Source: Sphaerulina vaccinii (taxonomy: Eukaryota; Ascomycota; Dothideomycetes; Mycosphaerellales; Mycosphaerellaceae). Taken from it: 64,000 bases of DNA. Below the pieces are notes generated by a model, which saw nothing but the letters and a program-made list of their open reading frames with translations, was not told where the DNA came from and searched no databases. Each line of letters opens with the position of its first letter. Within the stretch, counting starts at the first letter, position 1. Where the stretch lies: contig JAKUDP010000001.1 of NCBI GenBank assembly GCA_022570795.1, positions 4,030,001-4,094,000 on the forward strand, in the 5' to 3' direction. This document shows, in pieces, positions 30,812 to 39,597 of the stretch. The position numbers and the translations under genes are program-made.

Positions 30812-31741
30812 ATGGCTGGGCCAAAGCGTGGTCGCTCTGGCAGCGACTCCGACGCCGAGGACAGCCCACAGAGCAAGAGACAGCGAGTCGACAGTATGTA
30901 CTCACTTCTCACAGCATATCCCAACTTCACGTAGCAATTGCTAACTTGGTACTTTGTAGACTCCCGCGATGACTCTGCTCCCCTGCGATTCGCTTCACAT
31001 CTCGACGTGTTCTCTGCTGTTCCGCCAACAGCCATGCCTCCACAGCTCGCGCCAGGTCAGATTGCCGTTCCGGCCACCATGCTGAGAGTCGACCCTTCGG
31101 TCGCCCAATACGACCGTGTAACCGTACCAGAGAACGCCAGACCTCCTATGAACGAGACCATTACGGCTAAGGAGATCACAATCTTTGCTGCGAAATGGCG
31201 TCGTATACCATTCGTCTGCGTACGCTTCCAGAAAAATGGTGTCTCAAATCATATGCAGACCTCCCAGCATCTAGAAGCTCTCGGCCTGGCCCAAGGCCGA
31301 ATCCTCTTCAAGAAGTACACTTCGAAAGTAAAGAAGCAGTACCACGAAGCTGGACTGATGTACTACGATGTCTCCACATCATCAGCCTGGGACCACGACA
31401 AGATCTTCCCGGAGAACGATCTCACGGCAAATGATTGGCAGCTCAGAGATTGGCATAAGTACGAAAACGATCTGACCGATACGCCACCAAGCAAGCAGTG
31501 GAAGGACATCCGTCTCGATGACTTCTACGGGCATATCCCGAGAGATCTGTGGCCAAAAGTTCAAGATCGTGGCGCCATGACGAAGGTTTTCGAACTGTGT
31601 CAGGACTTCGGTGATGGTAGCGAGACGACTGCAAAGTGGGACAATTTGATTGCCATCGCGATGATTGGTGAGACTGTGCTGAGATCGGTTGATCCAGCCA
31701 AGAATCTCGACCAGGAGGCTGCTGAGGCGTACTATGCTTGA
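30812..31741 (+). CDS. hypothetical protein, join(30812..30893,30960..31741)
   Basis: A 66-bp intron (30894..30959, GTATGT..TTGTAG, branch TGCTAAC) joins exons in phase (RQRVD|NSRDDS); 287 residues from ATG 30812 (ATCATGGCT). Two upstream in-frame ATGs (30752, 30785) are possible. The N-terminus has a nuclear-type basic/acidic stretch (PKRGRSGSDSDAEDSPQSKRQR). The remainder is globular-looking (ITAKEITIFAAKWRRIPFVCVRFQKNGV; FYGHIPRDLWPKVQDRGAMTKVFELCQDF; IAIAMIGETVLRSV). Block order and a few shared words suggest distant relation to the gene at 27378. No known domain recognised. Confidence 0.7.
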
Positions 31742-32324
31742 TGCGCGATTTGGCGAGCGAGCGAACATTAGCGATGGGCCTTTGATCTTTTATTGATGGC
31801 ATACTTTCATTAAGCGCCTTTCAGCGAGCATTGGAGTTTGGAGTTTAGTGATAGCGTTTGAGAGAAAATGGCCTCCAGCTGGAGGTTCAATGATATGAAC
31901 AGCTGGTTCTCTTCTTTCACCAACTTCCTCCCGAGTTCACAAACGATACAAGAAGTGCCAATGAAAAGTGGCTGAAGATATGATCTTCTTCAATTGAGGT
32001 GGGTTATCTGGGTCATTTACAGTCGTCTTGTGGCCGCTATTCAGTATGCACAGTGCAGCTCCTCTCGCGCATCCGCCACCCTGCTTCGCCTATCCCTACC
32101 TTACGCCCAGAGAAAACACCCGTATCCAACAACAAACAAGAAGCTAACAGAAGGAAAGAGTCTAAACAAGAAAGCCGCAACGAGTAAAGGCTCGTATGCC
32201 ATGTGCCGTGCAATGCAGAGCTGGGTATCATCCGTGTCCGAAGCATGCTCGAAAGTGTAAGCAAGTACAGTCGTGAGGGATAACATGTTGTGTATGTATG
32301 CTGAAGTCCGATCAAGTCCAGGCC
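31742..32324. other. convergent intergenic stretch
   Basis: 3' flanks of two convergent genes; no supported feature. Confidence 0.4.
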
Positions 32325-33689
32325 CTATTGATCGGCAAGCTGCTCGACCAAACGCGTTCGTGTCTCATGCAAAGCTTGAGCATTGGCATCAATGGCACTA
32401 CCATTCGTGCTGGCACTCTCGCTCCGTGCAAAGGTGACGTGTCTGTGCTGGAAGTCGCCCGTGTTGGGAGACATCTGGCCTTGACTCGAGTTCGTGGTGG
32501 CCGTGCCTGTTCGTGCGATGTGAGGCCCGACAGAGGTGTGTGGCGAACCCAGCTGGAAGAGTGCTTGGAGAGCTTCTGCCTCAGCTTCTGCAGTCTGCGT
32601 TTGTGTGCGGATGGTTGCAGGTCGCTGATGCTGGGGAGGAAGCACGTTCACCGGCGTCCGGGGTGGAGACATGGCATTGCTGACGTGCTGTGGGACCGGG
32701 TGGAAGATAGGTCCTGTGTACGCTCCTCGTTGGCTTGAAGTAGGTCTGATGTCGGGCGCGGGCTGGAGGCGAGGGGCATTCGCATACTGGTGTTGCTGCT
32801 GCTGGAGCTGTGCTTGGTAGTGCGAGTAATTCCCTGAGCTGCGCTTCGAAGGAGGCGGGCCATTGACATCCAGTGTAGGTCTGCCGTACTGGTCGTACAT
32901 GGACAGTCTTGACGCGTCTGTGGTCAAGCCGCTCGTCCCGGGTCGTTGCTGCTGCTGCTCGGCTTCCCACTGTCTCTTCTGCTGTCTCTCCGCTGCCAGC
33001 TGCTCCACCTCAGCAAGCGACTTGTGCTCCCATCCATGCTGCACCTTCGCCATAGCATATCCAAGACGTGCCTTCAACGTCGCTGCAATCTCTCCTGCCT
33101 TGCTGCCTGATGACGACAAGGACTCTCGTCGCGACTCGCGTCCTGGGAATTGGGCGTTGTACGGAGAGTGGGAAATGCTGTTCGCGTTCTTGACATGGCC
33201 GGATGCAGTTCTCTTCGAGCCATTGGTCGCGACTGGGGAAGTGATGCTCATGGGACTGTACAATGCACTGTCGGTGTTGAGGTTGGGAGAGTACTGGGCA
33301 TTCTCGGGAGTCCTATTGCGATGTAGCTGGCCATTGTTTGTCTGTTGTGCTGTCGCATCGGCGGATTGCGATATCGCGTTGGGCTGCTTTCCCGAGGATG
33401 ACTCTGGCGACGTCAGATCGGTCTGGGTGGTGAATTGCGACAAATTCGAATCGCTGGCCTGCAACTTGGATACACTGCTGCCAAAACTGCTCTGCACGCT
33501 CACAATGGACTCCTGGCTTGCGGGCTGCGACAAAGTCGGTTGGTGTGGCTGCTGCAGGTTCGCATCGGGTTTCTGCTGCACAGTCTGCACTGTACGCGTC
33601 GTCGCCTGTACTGCGCGGGGCGATTGCGCAAGATGCGATGTCGAAGGAGGATGCGTGTAGTGGGTAGTCGTGGCGGCCATGGTTTCCAT
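32325..33689 (-). CDS. Whi5/Nrm1-like cell-cycle transcription repressor
   Basis: 454 residues in one exon, largely disordered and rich in Gln, Ser, Thr and Pro. The one conserved-looking segment, about residues 203-232 (LKARLGYAMAKVQHGWEHKSLAEVEQL), matches the pattern of the short GTB motif of the Whi5/Nrm1 family (LxxRLxxAxxKVxxG..), through which these proteins bind the SBF/MBF G1-S transcription factors and repress them. Ser/Thr-Pro sites (SPMSITSPV, MSPPRTPV, MSPNTGDF) would suit regulation by cyclin-dependent kinase. Outside the motif nothing is recognisable. The call rests on a short motif judged by eye, so it is moderate. The upstream side faces the dehydrogenase kinase promoter. Confidence 0.6.
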   Translation of the reverse strand: METMAATTTHYTHPPSTSHLAQSPRAVQATTRTVQTVQQKPDANLQQPHQPTLSQPASQESIVSVQSSFGSSVSKLQASDSNLSQFTTQTDLTSPESSSGKQPNAISQSADATAQQTNNGQLHRNRTPENAQYSPNLNTDSALYSPMSITSPVATNGSKRTASGHVKNANSISHSPYNAQFPGRESRRESLSSSGSKAGEIAATLKARLGYAMAKVQHGWEHKSLAEVEQLAAERQQKRQWEAEQQQQRPGTSGLTTDASRLSMYDQYGRPTLDVNGPPPSKRSSGNYSHYQAQLQQQQHQYANAPRLQPAPDIRPTSSQRGAYTGPIFHPVPQHVSNAMSPPRTPVNVLPPQHQRPATIRTQTQTAEAEAEALQALFQLGSPHTSVGPHIARTGTATTNSSQGQMSPNTGDFQHRHVTFARSESASTNGSAIDANAQALHETRTRLVEQLADQ

Positions 33690-34563
33690 CTTCTCACAGG
33701 TATTGTAAGAATGTGGAAAGGAGCGTTGGGACTAGCAATGGTCTAGTCTTGGGGTTGTCTGTAGGTTGTTGTGTTGGAGATCTGTTGTCTGGCGGAGGCG
33801 CAAAGGACGCTAGGTTGGCCTCGTGAACTGGACTCGACAAGGTTGTTGACGTCTTCGGGCAGGACAAAGACGCGCCAATTCTTCGAGTCGACGCGTATAA
33901 AATCACAGAACACCAGTACTCGATTAAGAGGATGCTGAGAATGTCTTCGAAGGTGTATCTGATCTATCGAACGTGTTGGGAGAGCAGAAGAGACAACTTG
34001 GACTCATCCTGGGCGCGTGATTTGGAGATCCACTTTGAGTGCCATCGACGCGATTTCACGTGCCCTCTTTTCTATCACTCTGTGCTCGAGCTCAACTCCA
34101 TCTCTCTCCACAATGCAACCGAGACTTTCTTTCCAAAGCACGCCAGAGTTGATATCGTGATAAGACAATGTCATTGTGAATTGTCATGTGTTGAAATGCT
34201 TGTTCATATCCATCGTGGTGGTGGTGCTACTTTTCCTGCAGGGCACATGTGCCTTGACGTCGGTTCAGATCCAGACTTCATCAGTTCTTCCTCCTCCTCC
34301 AGCTGTATGTAATAGTTCATGTTCGATGTTTGGTAGAAGACAGTGCTCGTGCAAACAAGACACGATCCTCCCTTCCGCCTCCAGTCGTTCTTACCAGCAG
34401 AAACTAGCAAAGCGGCTCCACAACAGACCTCCTTATGTTTTGTTCGTTGCACAGCTTCTACCGCACAGACAATAACAACAACCTCTCACCGACTTCTCCT
34501 CATACAATCGAAGGAAAGGAATATCTGATGCTCCCACGATAACAGCCTCTTCCTTCGCCTGCT
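33690..34563. other. divergent intergenic stretch
   Basis: Shared upstream region of the Whi5-like gene and the mitochondrial kinase gene. A TATAAAATC lies at about 33896 on the plus strand but is 660 bp from the next plus-strand ATG, so its use is doubtful. Confidence 0.4.
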
Positions 34564-36434
34564 ATGCTCTGTCATAGAGCTGTAGCAAGGCACAATGGCA
34601 TCTTTACCAGGAGCTGGCTGAGAGGCACGCGACACCTTCAGACCAAGACAGTCACAGATGGAGATATCGCCAGACTCGCAGCAAAGCCTCTACACCCTCT
34701 GACTCTGGCAGATTTGTGCAAGAATGGCCGGCCTCCACTGTCCGAACGAGCTCTCCTCAGCAATGCCAACTTCACGCTCTCCATCCTGCCATCGCGCCTG
34801 GCTCACCGCATCCAGAGCTTGCGATCGCTCCCCTACATCGTCGTGGCCAACCCGAATGTCTCGAAGATCCACAGCAACTATGTCCACTCCCTCTCGACCC
34901 TCCTCCCATACGCCGAAAGGAAGATACAAAGCTTGGAGGAAGAGATTACCTTTACAGAGGTAATGGTCAACTTGGTACAGACACACAGCAACACCATAGC
35001 CATCCTCGCAAGAGGCTTTTTGGAAGCAAGAAAGTACATCGGCAAAGACGAAATCACCAGATTCCTGGACGAACATCTCCGCGCAAGAATCGGTACACGA
35101 CTCATAGCAGAGCAGCATATCGCCTTGCATTTCTCAAGCCAGCCTCATGCCGAGCTGTCCGATTCTGGCCCCCAGCACGCCGACTCAACATATATCGGTG
35201 TCATCGACACTGCTTTGAAGCCAGCGGACATCATAAAAGACTGCGAACACATGGTGGGAGAGATCTGCGAACTGAAGTATGGAGTACGACCTACAATCAA
35301 CATCATTGGAGACCCAGAGACTACAATCGCGCACATTCCCATGCATCTGGAGTACATCCTGACGGAATTGCTGAAGAACAGTTTCAGAGCAACCATCGAA
35401 GTAAGCAAAGTAGTAGGCGAAGGGCATTTCCCGATTTCCATCTCACTGAGGTTGAGCCTGCTAAGGCTACAAGCTCAAAGACAGGCGTGCTGAGATAAAA
35501 GTATACTTATCAGAGATACTTGCTGACCCTTCAATTTTAGGCAGGTATGGAAAAAGAGCCTATCGAGATCACGATAGCGCCTGCTCCGGCAAGCGAGACT
35601 GCTACGGCGAAGATGAAGGCCAAGGACAGCAACGTACATGAGCCAGGAAAGACTGTGGGAGGTATAAGTAACTACGACCAAGGCAATGTCGATCACGCCT
35701 CAGATGCCAACAAGCCAGGTAAGCAGTGGTAGGCCCAAGGCATCCCCCAATGTCTCACTGAGCTTGAGCATGCTAAGGCGACAAGCTCAAAGACAGACCT
35801 GCTGAGACACAGTCATACTTATCAGAGATACTTGCTTACCTTCTCTACTACTTTTGCAGAAGTCGCCATATCAGAGAACATTCGAGCATTAGATCAAGCA
35901 ACACCTGGCGTCACAATTCGAATCCGCGACCGAGGAGGCGGCATTTCGCCTGAAAACCTTGCGAAACTGTGGGAATACGGCTTTACGACATTTAACGAAG
36001 ACGAACTAATGGATAAGATTGGCGGGAGTCAAAGTGATGGCATGTCAGCACTTGACACTATGAGTAAGTGGAGTGGCGGAATGTCTCTCTGAGCTCACAC
36101 GCACCGAGGCGTCGAGCTCAGGCACAGACAGTGCTGGGTTCCCTCGCATTTTCAGAGATACTTGCTAACTCCACTTCCAGGCGGAGGGCCTGCGGGCGGA
36201 TCTTCTCTAGCTGGGCTGGGCTACGGACTGCCACTTGGACGAGCATATGCGGAATACTTCGGAGGAGGAATTGCCGTGCAGAGCTTGTGGGGCTGGGGTA
36301 CAGACGTCTATCTTAGTCTGAGAGGCGTTGGCAAGCTCGAAGACCGGGCTCCAGCTGAGCAGCCGGATGCGGATGCCAAGAAAGATTGGAAGTACGATGA
36401 AGGTCAGAGAAAGGAACAGGGTGGAGGGTGGTGA
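34564..36434 (+). CDS. mitochondrial pyruvate/branched-chain ketoacid dehydrogenase kinase, join(34564..35400,35541..35718,35860..36063,36181..36434)
   Basis: Four exons join in phase to 490 residues. The first 30 residues are basic and lack acids (RAVARHNGIFTRSWLRGTRHLQ), a mitochondrial presequence. The N-terminal helical domain includes FLDEHLRARIGTRLIAEQHIAL, typical of PDK/BCKDK. The GHKL ATPase parts follow: N-box LEYILTELLKNSFRATIE, G1 box IRIRDRGGGI, WEYGFTT, and G2-type SLAGLGYGLPLGRAYAEYFGG with SLWGWGTDVYL. These kinases phosphorylate and inactivate the E1 subunit of pyruvate or branched-chain 2-oxoacid dehydrogenase in the matrix; which substrate is used cannot be told from sequence alone. 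A hydrophilic insertion of about 60 residues (AKMKAKDSNVHEPGKTVGG..) sits between the N and G1 boxes. All three introns are introner-like elements. Confidence 0.93.
35401..35540 (+). repeat. introner-like intron 1 of the kinase gene (140 bp)
   Basis: Begins GTAAGCAAAGTAGTAGGC, contains ATCTCACTGAGGTTGAG..ACAAGCTCAAAGACAG and CTTATCAGAGATACTTGCTG, ends TTTTAG. Collinear with the introns at 35719 and 60635. Confidence 0.92.
35719..35859 (+). repeat. introner-like intron 2 of the kinase gene (141 bp)
   Basis: Begins GTAAGCAGTGGTAGGCC, contains TGTCTCACTGAGCTTGAG..CAAGCTCAAAGACAG..TGAGACA and CTTATCAGAGATACTTGCTT, ends CTACTTTTGCAG. It is close to identical in order and mostly in sequence to the first intron of the oxidoreductase gene at 60635. 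Confidence 0.95.
36064..36180 (+). repeat. introner-like intron 3 of the kinase gene (117 bp)
   Basis: Begins GTAAGTGG, contains a perfect hairpin CTGAGCTC..GAGCTCAG, then TTCAGAGATACTTGCTAACT and CCACTTCCAG. A more diverged member. Confidence 0.88.
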
Positions 36435-37087
36435 AGAAGAAGAGTAAGCGTTATCCTTCGAGAAAACAGCATCACGAACGTTAGCTCCACGTGCGTGGGA
36501 GCACTAAGCTACGGAGGGCGACACCAGGTCAGTACCAGCAGAGGAATTCTAGCAGAGATACTTTCTGAAAGAGTATGATAGCGTCATAAGTAAGATCAAG
36601 CCGTATCAACGCAAAGGCTACATCATTTACCAAATCGCTCCTGGTGATTCAAGAACAGTAAGCCTTCTCCACATTTCACAACACTCGAGACTGCGCCCAG
36701 TCGTGTCTCGCGAGCTGTCCTAGCCTACTGCACCGCGGTCATGTCAACTTCTATGGAGATGTGGACAACCGCGAAAGGGACGATAGTCGTTTGAACAAGG
36801 CCCTGAATGGCAGCTGTCATAAGAACAGTGGATCAGATCGCAGCTCTCGTGCGAGACCTTCTTCATTGTTTATCATCTTCGCTTTCATTGTCTTCTGCAA
36901 TCTCTACGAAGAACCTCTACGAAAGAAGGAACTTTGGCTACTTCGATCTTATGCTCAGCTGGCTGATAGGTCACCAGCCCAACACACCCATGAATTCCTG
37001 CACCTATTCCCGCATAACAGAAAGCTAGTGTCCTCCAAACACCACATTCTTGTTCGGCGAGATTATATTGCGTCTTTTTCTCAATCA
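36435..37087. other. intergenic stretch with possible introner relic
   Basis: 3' flank of the kinase. At 36440-36573 GTAAGCG is followed by a hairpin-like block and GCAGAGATACTTTCTG, which looks like a decayed introner-like copy outside a coding frame or inside the 3' UTR. No gene is supported in the rest. Confidence 0.45.
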
Positions 37088-37302
37088 TCAACAAAATGCT
37101 CCAATACAGGTGCAAGAACCCGCAGGTTCGGGAAAACAAGGGTTGTATTGACGGCTCTCGATGTCTGACTGCGAGGGAAGGGTCAGTCAACTGCGAGCTA
37201 GTCTATGCGGACTGTACATACCTTGTCGAAAGCTGGCTTCGGAGTAGGCAAAGCGGTACTCATCGCAAAAAGTGCCGCTAGTATGATAGTGTAGGTACGC
37301 AT
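37088..37302 (-). CDS. small secreted cysteine-rich peptide, complement(join(37088..37168,37222..37302))
   Basis: Two 81-bp exons flank a 53-bp intron (37169..37221; GTATGT..CTCGCAG, branch TTGACTGAC) and encode 53 residues, below usual ORF cut-offs. The start (MRTYTIILAALFAMSTA, cut probably after Ala18) is a textbook signal peptide. The mature part has four cysteines close to the C-terminus in the pattern C-x7-C-x-C-x4-C and ends on Cys. An ESR|Q step before the cysteine part could be a processing site. Size, secretion signal and cysteine content fit small secreted proteins of fungi, which may act as effectors, pheromone-like or antimicrobial peptides; none can be chosen. The 22-bp tandem repeat at 37363..37406 sits 61-104 bp upstream of the ATG. 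Confidence 0.7.
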
Positions 37303-37362
37303 GACGATTGGCAGTGCGAGGTTTTCAACGGCTGTCTTGTGAGGGAAGGAGTTGGGTAAGCT

Positions 37363-37406
37363 GGAAACGCAAGTCCTCATATATGGAAACGCAAGTCGTC
37401 ATATAT
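37363..37406. promoter_or_regulatory. 22-bp tandem repeat in the small secreted protein promoter
   Basis: Two head-to-tail copies of GGAAACGCAAGTCxTCATAT (plus two more bases; 37363..37384 and 37385..37406) differ at one base. Each ends in a TATAT core. They lie 61-104 bp upstream of the peptide ATG, so they may double a TATA-like or factor-binding element. Confidence 0.5.
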
Positions 37407-38036
37407 GGACGAGAACCAACCTACCTACCAGGATCGATCGTGACGTTTGCTTCCGGTGGTATGTATGCATCAAGACTGATTACGACCTTCATGAAAGACT
37501 TCGTGTATACGGCTGGAAGTGGTATAGTGTGCGAAGGGAAATGGCGAATGCTTCATAATCATCGCTCACTCGGAAAATCAGTCAAGCAGCACCGGAATCA
37601 TAGCATGGCCTTTCACTACCATCTCCCTCCTGCTGGATCCTCTTCTCGACCACTATCAGAAGCTGTATGACCGGAGCTTGTCTTTTGCTACGAATGCGTA
37701 GCGAGATCGCTGAGTGTCTCGAATGGGACGGTTACGGGATATTTGAGATATGCGCAAGAGAAAGCAGCAGCCATGCAGCATGCTGCTAGCCGTCGGGAAG
37801 CGGCTTCAGCATAGACCATAGTGCAGTCGAGAGCCAGCCCGATGGTCACCACGCTCCGTCGTACTGACGATTCCCTGCCTTGCTGTCTTATTTTCCAGCT
37901 GGACCTTGCACATTGATAAGGTCCTACATGCTCTCGTGTAGTATCAAGACACTCCAAGTGAAGTCAGCGTCATATAGTTCCATGCTCCAAGCCGCTTCCT
38001 CGCTCCACGATGTCATAGAACAGCCTACTAAGGTAA
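37407..38036. other. intergenic stretch
   Basis: Upstream region of the secreted peptide gene and 3' flank of the duplicated F-box-like locus. No supported gene. Confidence 0.35.
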
Positions 38037-38447
38037 TCACCTCATGTGATCCGGACATGCTGGACCTAACTCCTCTCGTGGTACGTCTCGATGCACCTTC
38101 GGTATGACTTCGGCGCTGAGTACTGCGTCGATGTTCTTTTGCAGACTGAAGCCAGTCACTCGGGTAGGCGCGACTTTAAACTTGTTGCCCGGCTTATCGT
38201 ACCACTTTCGCCTCCCAAAAGGAACACTGTCGTGGAGAGAGTAGATACGGCTTTTCGGAGCAGGTTGAAACAGTATCATCTGTGGCGGGATCTCGAGAAG
38301 CTTGGGATATTCTTCGCGTTCCGACTCGCGCATCTTATCGCATCTGATGGAAATGATGTCGCGTTCCGACAGTCTGTTGCAGGCTGCAATGTCGAAATGC
38401 CAGCCACCGGCGTTGAGTCGATTGCGCCAAAGCTTCCTGGCAGCCGC
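38037..38447 (-). pseudogene. second, partial copy of the F-box-like gene
   Basis: Open on the minus strand from just after a TAG at 38448 to a stop at 38037. It repeats the C-terminal part of the gene at 38335..39054: GGWHFDIAACNRLSERD versus GGWHFDIANCDKSADRE; DKMRESEREE..IPPQMILFQPAPK versus EKMQDSERER..IPPEMILFQPAPK; FGRRK versus YGRRQ; then LQKNIDAVLSAE. It lacks the N-terminal F-box-like part. It could be a remnant of a tandem duplication or, if an intron removes the TAG, the 3' end of one internally duplicated gene. Confidence 0.6.
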
Positions 38448-39054
38448 CTAGGTAGCCAGACTGCGCTCCAAGTACCCAAGTTGACGTTTCTTCCCACGCG
38501 TACTTGCTACAAACTTTGCGCCGAGAACAGCATCGATATTCTTTCGCAGATTCTGCCCTGCTCCCGTACAGTCTACGACGATATTTGCCTTCGGTCGTGT
38601 CCCAAATTTGCCTGCGGCCGTACGATCCTTTGTCCTGAAGCATGTATAAGAAGCCTTTTGGTGCAGGCTGGAAGAGGATCATTTCCGGTGGAATGTTAGG
38701 TGGCTGTTGTTGTCGTTCGCGTTCCGAGTCTTGCATCTTTTCGCAGTGGATGTAAACGGTTTCACGGTCTGCCGACTTATCGCAATTTGCAATGTCAAAG
38801 TGCCAGCCTCCAGTGAGTATGGCTTTGGCGAAGAGCGGATTGCATCGAGGCATGACTTTTGGATCTTGCTGAAGTGCGGGGTCTTCTTCGAGGTAGAATC
38901 GGTATCGAAGGTTGCGATACTCCTGAGCGACTGCCACAAATTGTGGATGAGCTGCTTGTACATCCACGAACTCCTCGACCGAGAGGGAGCTCAGGATACA
39001 TCCGAGAACTTCTGGAGTCTCGAAAGCCTTTGTGGCGGCACTGTAACTGGACAT
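38335..39054 (-). CDS. F-box-like protein, 3' part frameshifted
   Basis: 239 codons. The N-terminus (FETPEVLGCILSSLSVEEFVDVQAAHPQFVAVAQ) has the F-box-like layout of Dothideomycete proteins, followed by YRFYLEEDPALQQDP, GGWHFDIANCDKSADRE and MILFQPAPKGFLYMLQDKGSYGRRQ. After that the frame departs from copy 2: a neighbouring frame reads LRKNIDAVLGAKF, matching LQKNIDAVLSAEV of copy 2, and the interval before that match is 5 bp shorter here. The last 60-70 residues of this ORF are therefore probably out of frame, from a deletion near 38551-38595. The gene may be inactive or simply changed at its C-terminus. Confidence 0.6.
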   Translation of the reverse strand: MSSYSAATKAFETPEVLGCILSSLSVEEFVDVQAAHPQFVAVAQEYRNLRYRFYLEEDPALQQDPKVMPRCNPLFAKAILTGGWHFDIANCDKSADRETVYIHCEKMQDSERERQQQPPNIPPEMILFQPAPKGFLYMLQDKGSYGRRQIWDTTEGKYRRRLYGSRAESAKEYRCCSRRKVCSKYAWEETSTWVLGAQSGYLGGCQEALAQSTQRRWLAFRHCSLQQTVGTRHHFHQMR

Positions 39055-39597
39055 GGCCGCGTTTCACAGCTGAGCGAGAGGATTGAGAACGTTCCTCTTG
39101 GTGGCGGTGGCTTTCAGAGAAGGTGAAGAATCACAATCTGATATGATATGCGATACGTATGTGCTCGTGATCTCTTGTAATCGTGATGTTCGAATGATGG
39201 TGGTGTTCTCGTGATCTTGCTGTTCTTGTGATATATGTGTGATGCGCGGTGTCTTTGAGAATGAGGACCACGTATGTGTTGAAGTTTGAGTCACCGGTAC
39301 TTTTTGACCTGAAAAACTTGAAAAAATGGTTGCCAGGACAACCCGAATCTGGTAACTTTCGTGAAACCATAGCAGCATGAGGACACGTGGTAGCCCAAAA
39401 GCCTCGCCCACTCGCCATGTACCATGCTGAGCTGTCCTCCAGTATAATTGACGACCCTCCATTGCGGAGTGAGTTGCAACACGTGACAAAGTGAAGTTTG
39501 CTCTCTTCATTTCGAGGTTGTCCAGCATGGCATCAATGATCCTGCTATCTCTGGTCTGACAGCGGATAATTGAAATAAAGTTCCTGCTCTTCCTGAC
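39055..39597. other. intergenic stretch
   Basis: Upstream region of the minus-strand F-box-like gene and 3' flank of the GH114 locus. No supported gene. Confidence 0.35.

Noticed and set aside
33890..33905. TATAAAATC as promoter of the dehydrogenase kinase gene
   Set aside because: It lies about 660 bp from the ATG, too far without evidence of a long leader or 5' intron.
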